A DNA stretch of 64,000 nucleotides, from positions 1 through 64,000 of the forward strand of contig JANQEY010000080.1 of the NCBI GenBank assembly GCA_028278125.1, in the 5' to 3' direction. Position 1 is the stretch's first letter, and each line of letters starts with the position of its first letter. Both the position numbers and the translations under genes were made by a program. Positions 9,189-18,797 of this stretch are shown one piece after another. Below the pieces are notes generated by a model. The model ran no database searches and had not been told where the DNA came from. It saw only the letters and a program-made list of their open reading frames with translations. This DNA is from a bacterium. Lineage in GTDB: Bacteria > Electryoneota > Electryoneia > Electryoneales > Electryoneaceae.

Positions 9189-9665
9189 TCACTCGAAATA
9201 CCTCCCCTGAAGTCGCTTTAAAGCTTTCTGACTCCGAGAGTCTGACATCTCTTGTGCAGTCCCTTTAATCAGCGGTCGGGCAAGTCCCTTGAATGGTCCA
9301 ACGAATCGAGCATCTTCCGGTCGTAATATGAAAAATCCGAGTCGAATTGCTGTACGCAATGATTCCCGCCTATTTCCGATGAAGGTTCTGTCAACTTCCA
9401 CCAAGAGATCATCTTCGAGTCTGAAGGCAATTCGTGAAGTCTTGGTACCGAATGACAGGGTTGCCAATTTACGGTTAACACCCAGCGGCCCTTCAGGATT
9501 TATGCCTCCATTCCTTTGAATATCGATCCCAACCCAAATTAAATCGCGGACGATCTCACTCTTTGATCTACCAGCAGTCTCAGAAAGGTCATCAATGGCA
9601 TTTCTTATCCATTCCTCGATTCGGATATCGATTAAGGTTAAATCTTTCCCTTTCGGCCTTGGCAT
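9189..9665 (-). CDS. Tandem ribbon-helix-helix DNA-binding protein
   Basis: The protein (about 158 residues from the ATG at 9665) appears to hold two MetJ/Arc-type units. The first (about residues 9-45) has a strand LIDIRIEEW and helix ETAGRSKSEIVRDLIWVG. The second (about 72-110) has RIAFRLEDDLLVEVD and NRRESLRTAIRLGFF. A normal Arc-type repressor dimerises to build one binding unit, so a tandem copy could do so within one chain. The gene lies back to back with the integrase and shares its promoter, so the likely job is to control integrase expression or excision. A TTG at 9689 is an alternative start, but TATA spacing favours 9665. Confidence 0.82.
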   Translation of the reverse strand: MPRPKGKDLTLIDIRIEEWIRNAIDDLSETAGRSKSEIVRDLIWVGIDIQRNGGINPEGPLGVNRKLATLSFGTKTSRIAFRLEDDLLVEVDRTFIGNRRESLRTAIRLGFFILRPEDARFVGPFKGLARPLIKGTAQEMSDSRSQKALKRLQGRYFE

Positions 9666-9685
9666 TCGTATAGATATCTCGCCCC

Positions 9686-9708
9686 TCAATAAAAACCTTT
9701 ATGAATCT
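9686..9708. promoter_or_regulatory. Overlapping divergent promoter between RHH regulator and integrase
   Basis: The A/T-rich CAATAAAAACCTTTATGA serves as a TATA-like element on both strands. It sits about 25 bases before the reverse ATG at 9665 and about 20-25 bases before the forward ATGs at 9711/9720. Both genes would be nearly leaderless and their transcription should be mutually exclusive. That suits an on/off control of the integrase by the regulator. Confidence 0.55.
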
Positions 9709-9710
9709 CG

Positions 9711-11150
9711 ATGCCCATTATGTATGTCGATATGCAAACGAAAATGTCCGAGGCGAGTGTAGCATTCGGCAGATTCAGACCTGATGAGGTTAAATCCCTA
9801 CGACGATTTGAAAAAACATTTCGAATCCCCGCTCGCACCGGACCTGCTGCGTGGACCAGCGAACTCGAAAGCATCCAGAACCTTCTGGATTATTTAAGCA
9901 GATATACCCAGAGCGAAGATTCAAGGGTAGTCTATCTCAATATCCTAAGGCGGTTCTGTGAGTGGGCTGAAATGGGACCCGAACAATTATGCAACCTGAC
10001 TCAATCAGATGTCGAAGGTCTCATCCAGAGATTTGGAGACCTTCATAATCGCCATGGTAAGAGCCGTCGTTACATAAACACTATCATTAATAGGCTTAAC
10101 ACATTTTTCCAGCGAAATGGGTATCCTGATCTGAAGATAGAGCATCTCCATGTGCCGACAAGGTATCGATCAAGAGCAGAGTACATACCGACGAAAGCGG
10201 ATGTTTATTCTATGGTCGACCATGCTGTTTGCCTAAGGGATCGGGCTATTATCCTGTGCCTTTTCAGCAGTGGGTTACGTCTAGGAACTATGAGAGCCCT
10301 TAACTATGGTGATATCAGCGAGGAGATCGAAAGTGGGAACCATTGCATTCAGATTGATGTGACACCGAAATTGAAAGAGAGGGTTCACGGAGCATGCAAA
10401 GGTGGCATCCCATACTACACATTCTTTTCGAACGAGGCAGTCGAGGCATTGCAGAGCTACTTCCGAGAGAGAATGGAGATCTATGGAGCTCTGAACGACG
10501 ACGATCCCGTATTCGCATCTCGATGGAGATTGTATGACAAAAGGGACAGACCGAAATCCCGCCTGAGCCACCCTCAGATTAATCAGCTCATCAAGAAGAT
10601 TGCAAAACTGGCTGGGATACAGCAATGGAAACACATCTCAGCGCATTCCTTCCGGAAATCGTTCGAATCCGTGCTGAGAAGCCAGACGATTGATGGAGGC
10701 AGACTCGATAAGGGTACTCAAGAGTTCTTTATTGGCCACATACTGCCAGGAAGTCAGGATTATTATTATGACCGGAACGACATAGAATTCCACAGAAGGG
10801 AATATTTGAAGTTGGATTTTGGAAGACCAACTAATACCAGGCTGTCCGATCTATTCATGACCACAGTAAGACTTGCATCGGATCTGTCTGAATCGCCAGA
10901 AGCTATTCTGCAACGGTACATTAAAAAGAGATACCAAGGATCATTAACCTGGCAACAGCTTTCAGAAGATCGTAAGATCAGGTTAATGAACGAAGCATTG
11001 GAGTGGTGGAGCGAGTATCGCAACGAGAAAACATTTGAGAACACCGATAAAGTCATCGATATCTCGGACACCGCGGCTCACCTCGACCAGGGTTATGCGT
11101 TTGTGACAGCTCTTGATGAACGGCAGGTTGTTGTCAGGAAGGTTGGCTGA
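9711..11150 (+). CDS. Tyrosine recombinase / integrase
   Basis: A 479-residue integrase. An N-terminal SAM-like DNA-binding region (SELESIQNLLDYLSRY) precedes a catalytic domain with the full set of residues: Arg190 (SSGLRLGTMRAL), His312 and Arg315 (HSFRKSF), His343 (IGHILPG) and a Tyr cluster at 351-353 (YYYDRND). It would cut and rejoin DNA at attachment sites through a 3'-phosphotyrosine. It lies 0.6 kb downstream of tRNA-Ala, the likely target. A C-terminal extension of about 120 residues beyond the catalytic Tyr is longer than in XerD-like enzymes. A decayed homologue carrying the same extension lies at 57482-58561. ATG 9720 is an equally plausible leaderless start. Confidence 0.93.
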   Translation: MPIMYVDMQTKMSEASVAFGRFRPDEVKSLRRFEKTFRIPARTGPAAWTSELESIQNLLDYLSRYTQSEDSRVVYLNILRRFCEWAEMGPEQLCNLTQSDVEGLIQRFGDLHNRHGKSRRYINTIINRLNTFFQRNGYPDLKIEHLHVPTRYRSRAEYIPTKADVYSMVDHAVCLRDRAIILCLFSSGLRLGTMRALNYGDISEEIESGNHCIQIDVTPKLKERVHGACKGGIPYYTFFSNEAVEALQSYFRERMEIYGALNDDDPVFASRWRLYDKRDRPKSRLSHPQINQLIKKIAKLAGIQQWKHISAHSFRKSFESVLRSQTIDGGRLDKGTQEFFIGHILPGSQDYYYDRNDIEFHRREYLKLDFGRPTNTRLSDLFMTTVRLASDLSESPEAILQRYIKKRYQGSLTWQQLSEDRKIRLMNEALEWWSEYRNEKTFENTDKVIDISDTAAHLDQGYAFVTALDERQVVVRKVG

Positions 11151-11721
11151 ATGAGACTTCCACTCCGGCTTGATTACCAATATTAAAGCCAAAGGGTTGG
11201 TAACAATAACTTATGGAGATTGATTGTAAAAATTGCTCGTGCGAAGAATGTTGCTTTCAACACTTCAGTAGGTGACGCCAACATTTTCTCTTTTATAATT
11301 CAGAATACGCCTCTTGAGTGTATACCTGTAAACGAGGTGTCGATTGAGAAAAGAGGGATTTATCGACCAATTGACTGACCCGCCATCGAGCACTTTCGAA
11401 TCGAAATCTCCGATATGGTGGGTCCGATGAGAAAATCGCACCGGTTAGATAATAAGCAAGGGGTGATGATTCTGATGAGGAAGAAGATTTTATATTACCC
11501 GACCCACGAGACGCTCAACATTTCTTACAGAAAGTTCCCAACTTGGTGGATAATAATGATGTATATAGACCGAATTTGGTTTATACCAATATTGCACTTG
11601 AATTTATCGGGACTAGTATTGTTATTCGTAGGTTTTCATTATCTGGATGATAAAGTATACCCAATTCATTCGAATAGTAAATCGAATATCCATGTACGAG
11701 CAATTGATCTCGGTACCAAGA
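11151..11721. other. Intergenic stretch with one possible micropeptide
   Basis: About 570 AT-rich bases between the integrase and the 3' end of the large reverse-strand gene. A forward frame at 11415-11738 overlaps the neighbouring gene and has no recognisable domain, so I do not call it. The only feature I can argue for is the Cys-rich micropeptide frame at 11213-11275. Confidence 0.5.
11213..11275 (+). CDS. Possible leaderless Cys-rich micropeptide (20 aa)
   Basis: ATG at 11213 opens a 20-codon frame rich in cysteine (DCKNCSCEECC), with five Cys in the first 14 residues. A TATA-like ATATTAAAG at 11180-11188 is about 25 bases upstream, the spacing of a leaderless archaeal start. Closely spaced cysteines could hold a metal. 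With only 20 codons it may be chance. Confidence 0.3.
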   Translation: MEIDCKNCSCEECCFQHFSR

Positions 11722-14700
11722 TTAAAACATGTGACTAATGTCCACATTTGGATTGACTTGCCATCCCCTAATCCCTTTACCGAGGACCACCTGTTTATCG
11801 GTGAGTTTGTCAATGTGATATGAAATTGTAGATTGATTAAGATCCATTGATTTTGCTAAATCTGTTTGGGTAATCTTGGGATTAGATTTCAGCCGCATTA
11901 CAATCTCTTTCTCAGTTTCAGATAGAATAACATCAGGAATCTTATAACCATAAGGGTAAAATCTTCGATGGTTTCTTTCGTTTATACTCCGAAGAAAACC
12001 TCTCTTTTCGAGCAGTCGAAGGTGATATGTTGCATTACCGTTTTGCAACCCTAGGTCCTTTTTCATTTTTGAGAAATGAACACCAGGATTCGCCCCGATG
12101 TATTCAATAATTTTTGCTCTAGTCACCTGATCAGGCAACCGTTCTTTCTTTGTCTTCGAATAAAGAACCATTAATGCACTCGTTGAAAAATATAAAACCG
12201 GCTCGATCATTATTATTGCCATCAGGAGGATTGAGAATCCTAACAACAGTAGGATCGATACCAAGCGGAATGAGTTTGATTCATTGTGGTCCTCAGGTCG
12301 AATTACTGGCTCCTCTAATGAGATTCTAACAGTCAGAATTTCGGAGTAATGGTAACCGTCCCGGGCTCTAACCTTAACGATATGATCACCATATCCGTAT
12401 TCATCGTGGCTGAGATGCATTCTCCATTTTGAGGTTCCTTGCACACGGTTCCAGGACCCGTTATCCACTGAAATTTCAACGATTGACACCTGATTATCGA
12501 GATCAGATGTAGTGCCTTGGATTGTAAGCTCATTAACGAATGACCCATTAATTATAGGGAATGTAATCGCTACTTTGGGTTTAATGTTAATATGTAGTTT
12601 CTTCGAATCTACTTTGATTTGGTCATAACTATCTGCAACGATTAGGGAAACCTCATGGGATCCATTGGTTAATGTTGTGCTATTGAAAACTGTTTTAGAT
12701 CCATTATAGAATTCTCCATCAAGATTAGATATCATTGAGAAGTATGAGATTTGAACATCATCAAATCCTGAAATATTAATGGAAACCAGCTCTCCGAAGT
12801 ATGCCGGATTTGGACCTATCGATTCAATCTTTCCGACTGGGAGTCCGTTAATATTTATCGTTGTGTTCGTAGGTTTGGACCAGGTACCATTATCATCTTG
12901 GACCTTTAAAATGATTGAATGAGAACCATTTGCTAATGACCATTGAGTAAAAGAATTATAACTCCCATTATATAACTCGCCCTTAATAGATGAGACCCAT
13001 ACATAGCGAAGAATTCGCGAGTCGTCGCTACCGTCTGCGGTAAATGTAATCGGTTCTCCTTGTTTAATGATGTCCGAAGAACTGGGTATGATGTTGGCTC
13101 TCGGAATCCCATTAATATGGATAGTCGTATTGTCAAAATCGCTCCAACTGTGTGATCTGTCCATTACTTGAAATTGGATGTTATGAGTTCCGTTCGAGAG
13201 AGCATTAAATTTAAAAGATGGCTCAGGACCGTTATATATCACGCCATCGAGGTCTGAAATCCATTGGTAAGAGATTACATGTCCATCCGGATCTTCACCA
13301 ACTCCTGAAAATGTTACCAGTTCACCTTCTAAAGCAAAAGGAGGAGTTATGTAATTAATCGTCGCGTTTGGTCGATAATTCTTCACCTCAAGAATTTCAA
13401 GTGAAACAATTGCGTCTTCACTCCACGTATCATTGTCGTCCAGGACTGAATAACGAATGTAGTGACTCCCAATAGCCAACGAGGAGACTGTAAAATTATT
13501 GAATGTACCGTTGTATAGTACACCGTTCTTTGAAGATATCCAACGATGACGGATGATTACACCATCTTCATCCTCTCCATGGCCAGATAAAGTGACGTTT
13601 GAGGTTTCGTATGCTGGATTTGGAGATATATAATCAATGAATGCAGATGGCTTTCTATTCCTCTTATTACGATCATATACATCAAGGGAATCTGACACTT
13701 CTTCACTCCAGGTATCGTTATTGTCCATTACCCTAAGATAGATCGTGTGATTACCGACTGATAAGAAATCGAGGATTATCGTTCCGTTGGTTCCATTGTA
13801 AAGGGATCCATCAATCGATGAGCGCCATGAGAAGCGAATGATTTCACCGTCATGATCAATTCCATCGGCATCAAAGGTCACATCAGAACGATGTTCTACA
13901 GGAGATGGTGTGATTATTAAGATGGTTGCTGATGGTGGTGAATTAGTTAGATTTGCTTTAACCTTTATCGTTTCAGAAACCTCAGGACTCCAGGTTAAAT
14001 TATCATCTTGAACCCTTAAGGTAATGCTGTGATTCCCAATGGATAATGTATCGTTGCTGAAGTTAAACTCTGTACCATTATAAAGCTCACCATCCAGCGA
14101 GGATGTCCATGAATAACGGACTATGTGTCCATCCTCATCAGAAGCCTCAGCTATGAAAGTAACATTATTGCCATATCTCGACGGATTAGGTGTTATGGAA
14201 TCGATTGTGCAGACTGGATCTTTATTCACCGGAATTTCTACATATAATGGGAAATTATCCTTAGAGTCATTATGAGTTATTGAACCGTCAATAACATATG
14301 GGGTATCGCCAATTCCATCATCATTATCGTCAGAACCTGAATAATCGCTCCACCAGTTCCCAGAACTACCATCATCCCAATTGTTCCCTGGTTCATCGTC
14401 ATAGGCTTGTGAAGACGAATCCCCGTTCTCAAGGAATGAATTATTATGGATAAAGTTGTTAGTTGCACCAGCACCATTGATGTAAATCGCATATTCATCG
14501 TTATAATAGAATAAGTTCTCGGATATTCTGTTAATACTGCTCGCGTTAATGTGACTTCCATATTCGAAGTTACTCGAAATGTTGTTCTGAAAAATTGTGT
14601 TATTCTCTGCATTTGGTGATAAATATATACCGATGTCATTGCGAGTTATATTGTTTTTCCTTATTTGGTTCGAAGCAGAATTTTCGATCTTAATACCGAA

Positions 14701-16251
14701 ACTACAATCCCAGATCTGATTACCCACAATATCATTATTCTTGGTTCCTGTCCATATTAAAATCCCAATAGTTGTGTCTGTTATCCTTGAATGAGAGATT
14801 AGATTAAATCTACTAGACTGCGTTATTTCAAAACCATTACTGATTCCTGAGATGTTAAGGTTCCTTAGAGCACAGTGATCGGCCATCAGCCTTATCGCAG
14901 TATCATCGTTTGAATTCCCTTGTATAGCAATGGCAGTTAATTGCACAAAATCATGCTGTATCTCAACGATTGGGCCGGAATCTTCGCCATTAATTATGGT
15001 CTTTGAGGATCCATTTCCAATAATATTAACCATCCGATCAATAAATAGCGATTCAACATAGGTTCCTTCGTATACATGGATTATGTCATCATTACTTGAT
15101 GCATCAATTGCATCTTGAATTGAAGAAAAATCTGCACCAATCCAATTATCATCTACAATCCAGGTGTTGGTAGAATTCAAATCTGGTATTCGCTTCATGT
15201 ATGGGAATGAATCAACTACTGAAAAGTGGGAGAATCTGTCATCACCATCAATATTATATGGGATATCACCTATGCCATCAAAGTCAAGATCAAAACCCGC
15301 ATAATCACTCCAATAATTCCCTTGGTTATTAAGGTCCCATTGGTCCAACTCCTCATTATCCCTTGATTGTGAGAAAGAGAGTAATAATAACCTAGAATGA
15401 ATGTTATTATCGATGAAGTTATTGTGGTGAATCTTATTGTTTCCGCCTGGATTTTTACGATCACTATGGATGGCGTAACCAGCATTTTGATATAAGGTAT
15501 TGAACGAAATCGAATTATTACACGCTTGAGTAAGATCGATACCGACCGAATAGGTTCGTGGTAGGTCTAATCCTCTATCGTATCCGGTATAACTGATGTT
15601 GTTAGCCATGATTTTATTGTATTCACTAACTGCTGAGGAATCATTAGTGTGTGAGGCAATGACAATTCCACGTTTTAAGAAGGATAATTGATTATTATAT
15701 ACCTTATTTCTTGAGGAATTTAATAGAGCGATCCCAGAGGCGCTACCATATTCTAACGTATTGTTATATATTGAATTATTATTGGAATTAAGTAACAGGA
15801 TTGGTTGCGTTACATTTCTGAATGTATTATTGGATATTAAACATTGATTAGCGGCATTTAATTGAATTGGGAAGTAAAAACCTTGATCGGTGTCGTTGAA
15901 CTGAAATCCCTCGATCGTACAATTATTGACACTAATGTTGAAAACCAACTCATTTGATGGACCAATTAGGCTTGTACTTCGATTTGCAATGAACGAAATT
16001 TCTTTTCCAACACTAAGATTCTCAACATAACTCCCATCATACACCCTAATTATACTTCCATCTGTAGCGTTGATTAATGCTTCCTGAATCGATGAATAAT
16101 CCGCCCATGGCCCAGTATCATCGTCGACAATGATTGTACTCGCAGATGTGTTGATTAAGCTGAGCAATAGTATTAAACCGAATGTTATGAACATTAGGGA
16201 CCTATGTCTCTTATTGAACCATATCCCAATATTGGACACTCTTTTATCCAT
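11722..16251 (-). CDS. Membrane-anchored regulator: beta-helix, PKD repeats, TM, two winged helices
   Basis: A protein of about 1509 residues. An N-terminal hydrophobic segment (FITFGLILLLSLINTSAS) is followed by two right-handed beta-helix (NosD-like) modules, each opening with a VDD...FSSIQDAI type motif and rich in N-N-S/T sites. Six PKD-like domains of about 90 residues come next (each with SxxDGxLYNG) and one Ig-like domain. A membrane segment (SILLLLGFSILLMAIIMIEP) leads to two cytoplasmic winged helices: GVHFSKMKKDLGLQNGNATYH and ITQTDLAKSMDLNQSTISYH. The layout suggests a one-component receptor: an outer-surface ligand-binding part controlling DNA binding inside. A TATA box at about 16288-16297 supports the ATG at 16251 over an upstream TTG (16284). 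The ligand is unknown. Confidence 0.85.
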   Translation of the reverse strand: MDKRVSNIGIWFNKRHRSLMFITFGLILLLSLINTSASTIIVDDDTGPWADYSSIQEALINATDGSIIRVYDGSYVENLSVGKEISFIANRSTSLIGPSNELVFNISVNNCTIEGFQFNDTDQGFYFPIQLNAANQCLISNNTFRNVTQPILLLNSNNNSIYNNTLEYGSASGIALLNSSRNKVYNNQLSFLKRGIVIASHTNDSSAVSEYNKIMANNISYTGYDRGLDLPRTYSVGIDLTQACNNSISFNTLYQNAGYAIHSDRKNPGGNNKIHHNNFIDNNIHSRLLLLSFSQSRDNEELDQWDLNNQGNYWSDYAGFDLDFDGIGDIPYNIDGDDRFSHFSVVDSFPYMKRIPDLNSTNTWIVDDNWIGADFSSIQDAIDASSNDDIIHVYEGTYVESLFIDRMVNIIGNGSSKTIINGEDSGPIVEIQHDFVQLTAIAIQGNSNDDTAIRLMADHCALRNLNISGISNGFEITQSSRFNLISHSRITDTTIGILIWTGTKNNDIVGNQIWDCSFGIKIENSASNQIRKNNITRNDIGIYLSPNAENNTIFQNNISSNFEYGSHINASSINRISENLFYYNDEYAIYINGAGATNNFIHNNSFLENGDSSSQAYDDEPGNNWDDGSSGNWWSDYSGSDDNDDGIGDTPYVIDGSITHNDSKDNFPLYVEIPVNKDPVCTIDSITPNPSRYGNNVTFIAEASDEDGHIVRYSWTSSLDGELYNGTEFNFSNDTLSIGNHSITLRVQDDNLTWSPEVSETIKVKANLTNSPPSATILIITPSPVEHRSDVTFDADGIDHDGEIIRFSWRSSIDGSLYNGTNGTIILDFLSVGNHTIYLRVMDNNDTWSEEVSDSLDVYDRNKRNRKPSAFIDYISPNPAYETSNVTLSGHGEDEDGVIIRHRWISSKNGVLYNGTFNNFTVSSLAIGSHYIRYSVLDDNDTWSEDAIVSLEILEVKNYRPNATINYITPPFALEGELVTFSGVGEDPDGHVISYQWISDLDGVIYNGPEPSFKFNALSNGTHNIQFQVMDRSHSWSDFDNTTIHINGIPRANIIPSSSDIIKQGEPITFTADGSDDSRILRYVWVSSIKGELYNGSYNSFTQWSLANGSHSIILKVQDDNGTWSKPTNTTININGLPVGKIESIGPNPAYFGELVSINISGFDDVQISYFSMISNLDGEFYNGSKTVFNSTTLTNGSHEVSLIVADSYDQIKVDSKKLHINIKPKVAITFPIINGSFVNELTIQGTTSDLDNQVSIVEISVDNGSWNRVQGTSKWRMHLSHDEYGYGDHIVKVRARDGYHYSEILTVRISLEEPVIRPEDHNESNSFRLVSILLLLGFSILLMAIIMIEPVLYFSTSALMVLYSKTKKERLPDQVTRAKIIEYIGANPGVHFSKMKKDLGLQNGNATYHLRLLEKRGFLRSINERNHRRFYPYGYKIPDVILSETEKEIVMRLKSNPKITQTDLAKSMDLNQSTISYHIDKLTDKQVVLGKGIRGWQVNPNVDISHMF

Positions 16252-16800
16252 ATTCTCAACCAAATGAGTTAAAAGGGATTTCAATATATGGTAAGTTTGG
16301 TACGTTCATCGATATTGTTGTTGTTTAGGTGGAAGAACTGGATTATTTGTATTCCTCAATTAGATCTAATGCAAGGAAAATCAGGGTAACGGCCGATTAA
16401 TAAGAACCCATGGTAAAAACCAAAACAGAACCAAAACGAAATTAATATCAAATGGAAAACAAGAAGCATTTATGGATACTATCCTCCCCGAATACACCTG
16501 ATAATTATTACTCTGTCTTATACTAACGGCTTGCTTCCATAATAATCCATGATTTTTAAAGATATTGACATTTTTACCGCAATATTGCTAATGCAACCAA
16601 AGAATTGGCTGATAATCATTGAACGCGTATAATCTCCAAATTCAATCTTCATTGAACTATTATCAAAGAAATGATAGCCTCTGTTACACAATAAAATCCA
16701 TTGTGATTATGTTAAAATGACGCAATTCAAGCCTCAATTCAACAATAAAAACCAGAAATACATTTATAATCATGAAATAATTCTAATTCGGAGATATCGC
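16252..16800. other. Intergenic, divergent promoters
   Basis: About 550 AT-rich bases between two divergently oriented genes. CCATATATTG (about 16288-16297) is the likely TATA box for the reverse gene. ACATTTATAATC (16759-16770) and GGAGAT just before 16801 serve the forward gene. I see no other gene or strong repeat. Confidence 0.5.
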
Positions 16801-17460
16801 ATGAGAGATTTATTAGCCATAATCGATGAAGCAATCCTAATAGAAGGAGATGGCATCGAATTTTACAAGAATTTAGTTAATCGAACCACCAATAATATGG
16901 CGAGAATGATATTCCAAGAATTCCTAAAAGATGAGGTTCTCCATAAGAAGAAATTTCTTGACTTTCGATTAGCACTATCGGATGATGCGTCATCAATCTT
17001 CGAGTACTCGTTAGAATCATTCGATATTCCAATCTTTAGTAACTTAGATAAAGACATCGAATACGTAAAAAAGGCAAAACGAGCTGTTTTTGGAAAAAAT
17101 GTGAATTTGACCGTTCCTGATGCGCTAAGAATTGGTTTAAAAACAGAAGAACAATCAATTCAGTATTACATTAATAGTGCAAGGAAACTTAAAGAAAATG
17201 AAGGGATCAAAGATAGACAATTTATTGAAGGTTTGCGGTTTATTTTAATGGAAGAAATCATCCATTATCACACCATTAAGAAAATGAATGATGAATTCAA
17301 ACAGTTTGGTTTTTGGATTGATAGAGAAGATGCGATAACATTTAAGAAGACAGAGGAACAAGAAGCGAGAAAATTAGTAACTGGTTTCTTGAAAGATATT
17401 CCTCTAGAGGTGGGTATGCAGGATTTTGCAGATTCACTGGTGAGTGTGGAATTAGAATAG
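16801..17460 (+). CDS. Ferritin-like / rubrerythrin-type protein
   Basis: About 219 residues forming two helix pairs typical of ferritin-like diiron proteins: EGDGIEFYKNL with DEVLHKK (E-x-x-H) in the first half, and EEQSIQYYINSARKL with EEIIHYHTI in the second. Such proteins usually bind two irons and act in peroxide reduction or iron handling. The C-terminal rubredoxin domain of classical rubrerythrin is absent, so the electron donor would be external. The frame continues 28 codons upstream, but the ATG at 16801 follows GGAGAT and a TATA box with good spacing. A hairpin (17469-17502) follows the stop. Confidence 0.78.
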   Translation: MRDLLAIIDEAILIEGDGIEFYKNLVNRTTNNMARMIFQEFLKDEVLHKKKFLDFRLALSDDASSIFEYSLESFDIPIFSNLDKDIEYVKKAKRAVFGKNVNLTVPDALRIGLKTEEQSIQYYINSARKLKENEGIKDRQFIEGLRFILMEEIIHYHTIKKMNDEFKQFGFWIDREDAITFKKTEEQEARKLVTGFLKDIPLEVGMQDFADSLVSVELE

Positions 17461-17468
17461 CTAGGCCT

Positions 17469-17502
17469 CGAAGATTACCTATGACATAGATTGTTAATCT
17501 TC
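17469..17502 (+). terminator. Hairpin after the ferritin-like gene
   Basis: GAAGATTA (17469-17476) pairs perfectly with TAATCTTC (17495-17502) around an 18-nt loop, 9 bases after the stop codon. It could protect or define the 3' end of the mRNA. No long T run follows, so a classical terminator is uncertain. Confidence 0.4.
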
Positions 17503-17719
17503 ATTGATTCCAGGAGAACTTCTAATATCCATATTATCTCTGACGTTGGATTAATTGAACTTGTGGATCAAACATAATATCTTCTAAATGAAATAAAAAC
17601 TTAAAGATGATAAATCGCCACTAAGTTATGCCGAGTATAAGAATTCAATAATTGGAAAACATGAGCCTGTGGATAGATTTTAAGTATTATGTATATCAAT
17701 TATTAACAAAGGTACTTGA

Positions 17720-18094
17720 ATGTTGGAAATTGTAGACACAGATAGGACCAATGGGATAATTGAAATAGACTTTGGTGGAAGCATAAACATTGAGGAGATA
17801 ACTAAGTTTTTACATAAATTAATAGATATCATGAGAGAAAACAAATGTTGGAAGATTTATGCTCAGTCTAACAATCTGATCGGCGATTATACAACCTTCG
17901 ATTATCTTCAGATATTTAAATTGTTCAACCAAATATCATTTCCAAGAGATTTCAGAATCGCTGTAGTAAATCTGCATGGAATTACTGATAATATGAAGTT
18001 CTTTGAGAATATCGCGGTCAACCATAATTGGTATGTGAAGGTATTTGATGATGAAGAATTAGCTTTTCATTGGTTGAAGTCGGACTCTCAATAA
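17720..18094 (+). CDS. SpoIIAA/STAS-like protein
   Basis: A 124-residue protein with the alternating strand/helix pattern of SpoIIAA-like (STAS) domains: IVDTDRTNGIIEIDFGGSIN, a long helix ITKFLHKLIDIMR, a strand CWKIYAQS, and FRIAVVNL before a C-terminal helix EELAFHWLKS. Stand-alone members often act as small regulatory partners. No anti-sigma-type kinase lies next to it, but PAS proteins and histidine kinase genes follow within 1.5 kb. A TATA-like ATTATTAAC lies about 20 bases before the ATG. Confidence 0.6.
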   Translation: MLEIVDTDRTNGIIEIDFGGSINIEEITKFLHKLIDIMRENKCWKIYAQSNNLIGDYTTFDYLQIFKLFNQISFPRDFRIAVVNLHGITDNMKFFENIAVNHNWYVKVFDDEELAFHWLKSDSQ

Positions 18095-18288
18095 GCCTAT
18101 GAGTGCTTGTATCTTATTCACAAGAAATAATATCTCTCAACTAATACAGGTAAATCTACTGGAGGACAAAACCTAACTTTATCGGTTCTGAGCTAGTTCG
18201 TAAATGAGGTATTCAATTAACTAAAGACGTTTATATGATGGAATCATAACAATGTCAGTAGACCTCCATGAATTAAATCATGTACGGA

Positions 18289-18477
18289 TTACTGTTTCCT
18301 GACATCATTATCAGATAAAGAGGGGTCAATTGAATGTTTTGAATTCAAAGTAATGCAATGCTCACTCATGCATCGACATTTTCTGTCTATTGATTGTCCT
18401 TCTTTGACAGAAAAAACACGTCCACATCGAACACACATGTAATTGCCCGGCGTAACGTTTATCCTCTTTCCAAGCAT
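18289..18477 (-). CDS. Small Cys-rich, zinc-ribbon-like protein
   Basis: A reverse-strand frame encoding about 62 residues from the ATG at 18477 (an alternative ATG is at 18507). The core is YMCVRCGRVFSVKEGQ followed about 14 residues later by CRCMSEHC, a four-cysteine pattern like a zinc ribbon. A TATA-like stretch (CTTAAAGCATAAATA) lies about 40 bases upstream. No strong family match comes to mind; the Cys spacing is the main reason to call it. Confidence 0.5.
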   Translation of the reverse strand: MLGKRINVTPGNYMCVRCGRVFSVKEGQSIDRKCRCMSEHCITLNSKHSIDPSLSDNDVRKQ

Positions 18478-18797
18478 TTGTTCCCCTGTATGAATGGATT
18501 TTATCATGCTATTTATGCTTTAAGTACATTGAAGGTTACATTTGTAAACATGTTTCCTTGTCGATTTGCCCTAAGACGATCAGTCATCTTGAGGCGATGT
18601 TGGTTTGAATGCGTTAGACTTATCGCATGTGATTGATCAGTAAAGGTCGATTCAAATGACCAGAAGGTTATTAAATCTCAACGTCATTACTCAATTGACG
18701 AAAGAGGTTAGAAAGGGACTTGAAACTTCTATTACATTGGTGGAATAATATGCGGTGGTTTTCTAGTATTTAGAAACTTTACTTTCAAGGTGTTGAT

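Noticed and set aside
11415..11738. 107-codon forward frame
   Set aside because: It overlaps the 3' end of the large reverse-strand gene, has no domain and no promoter that I can see.
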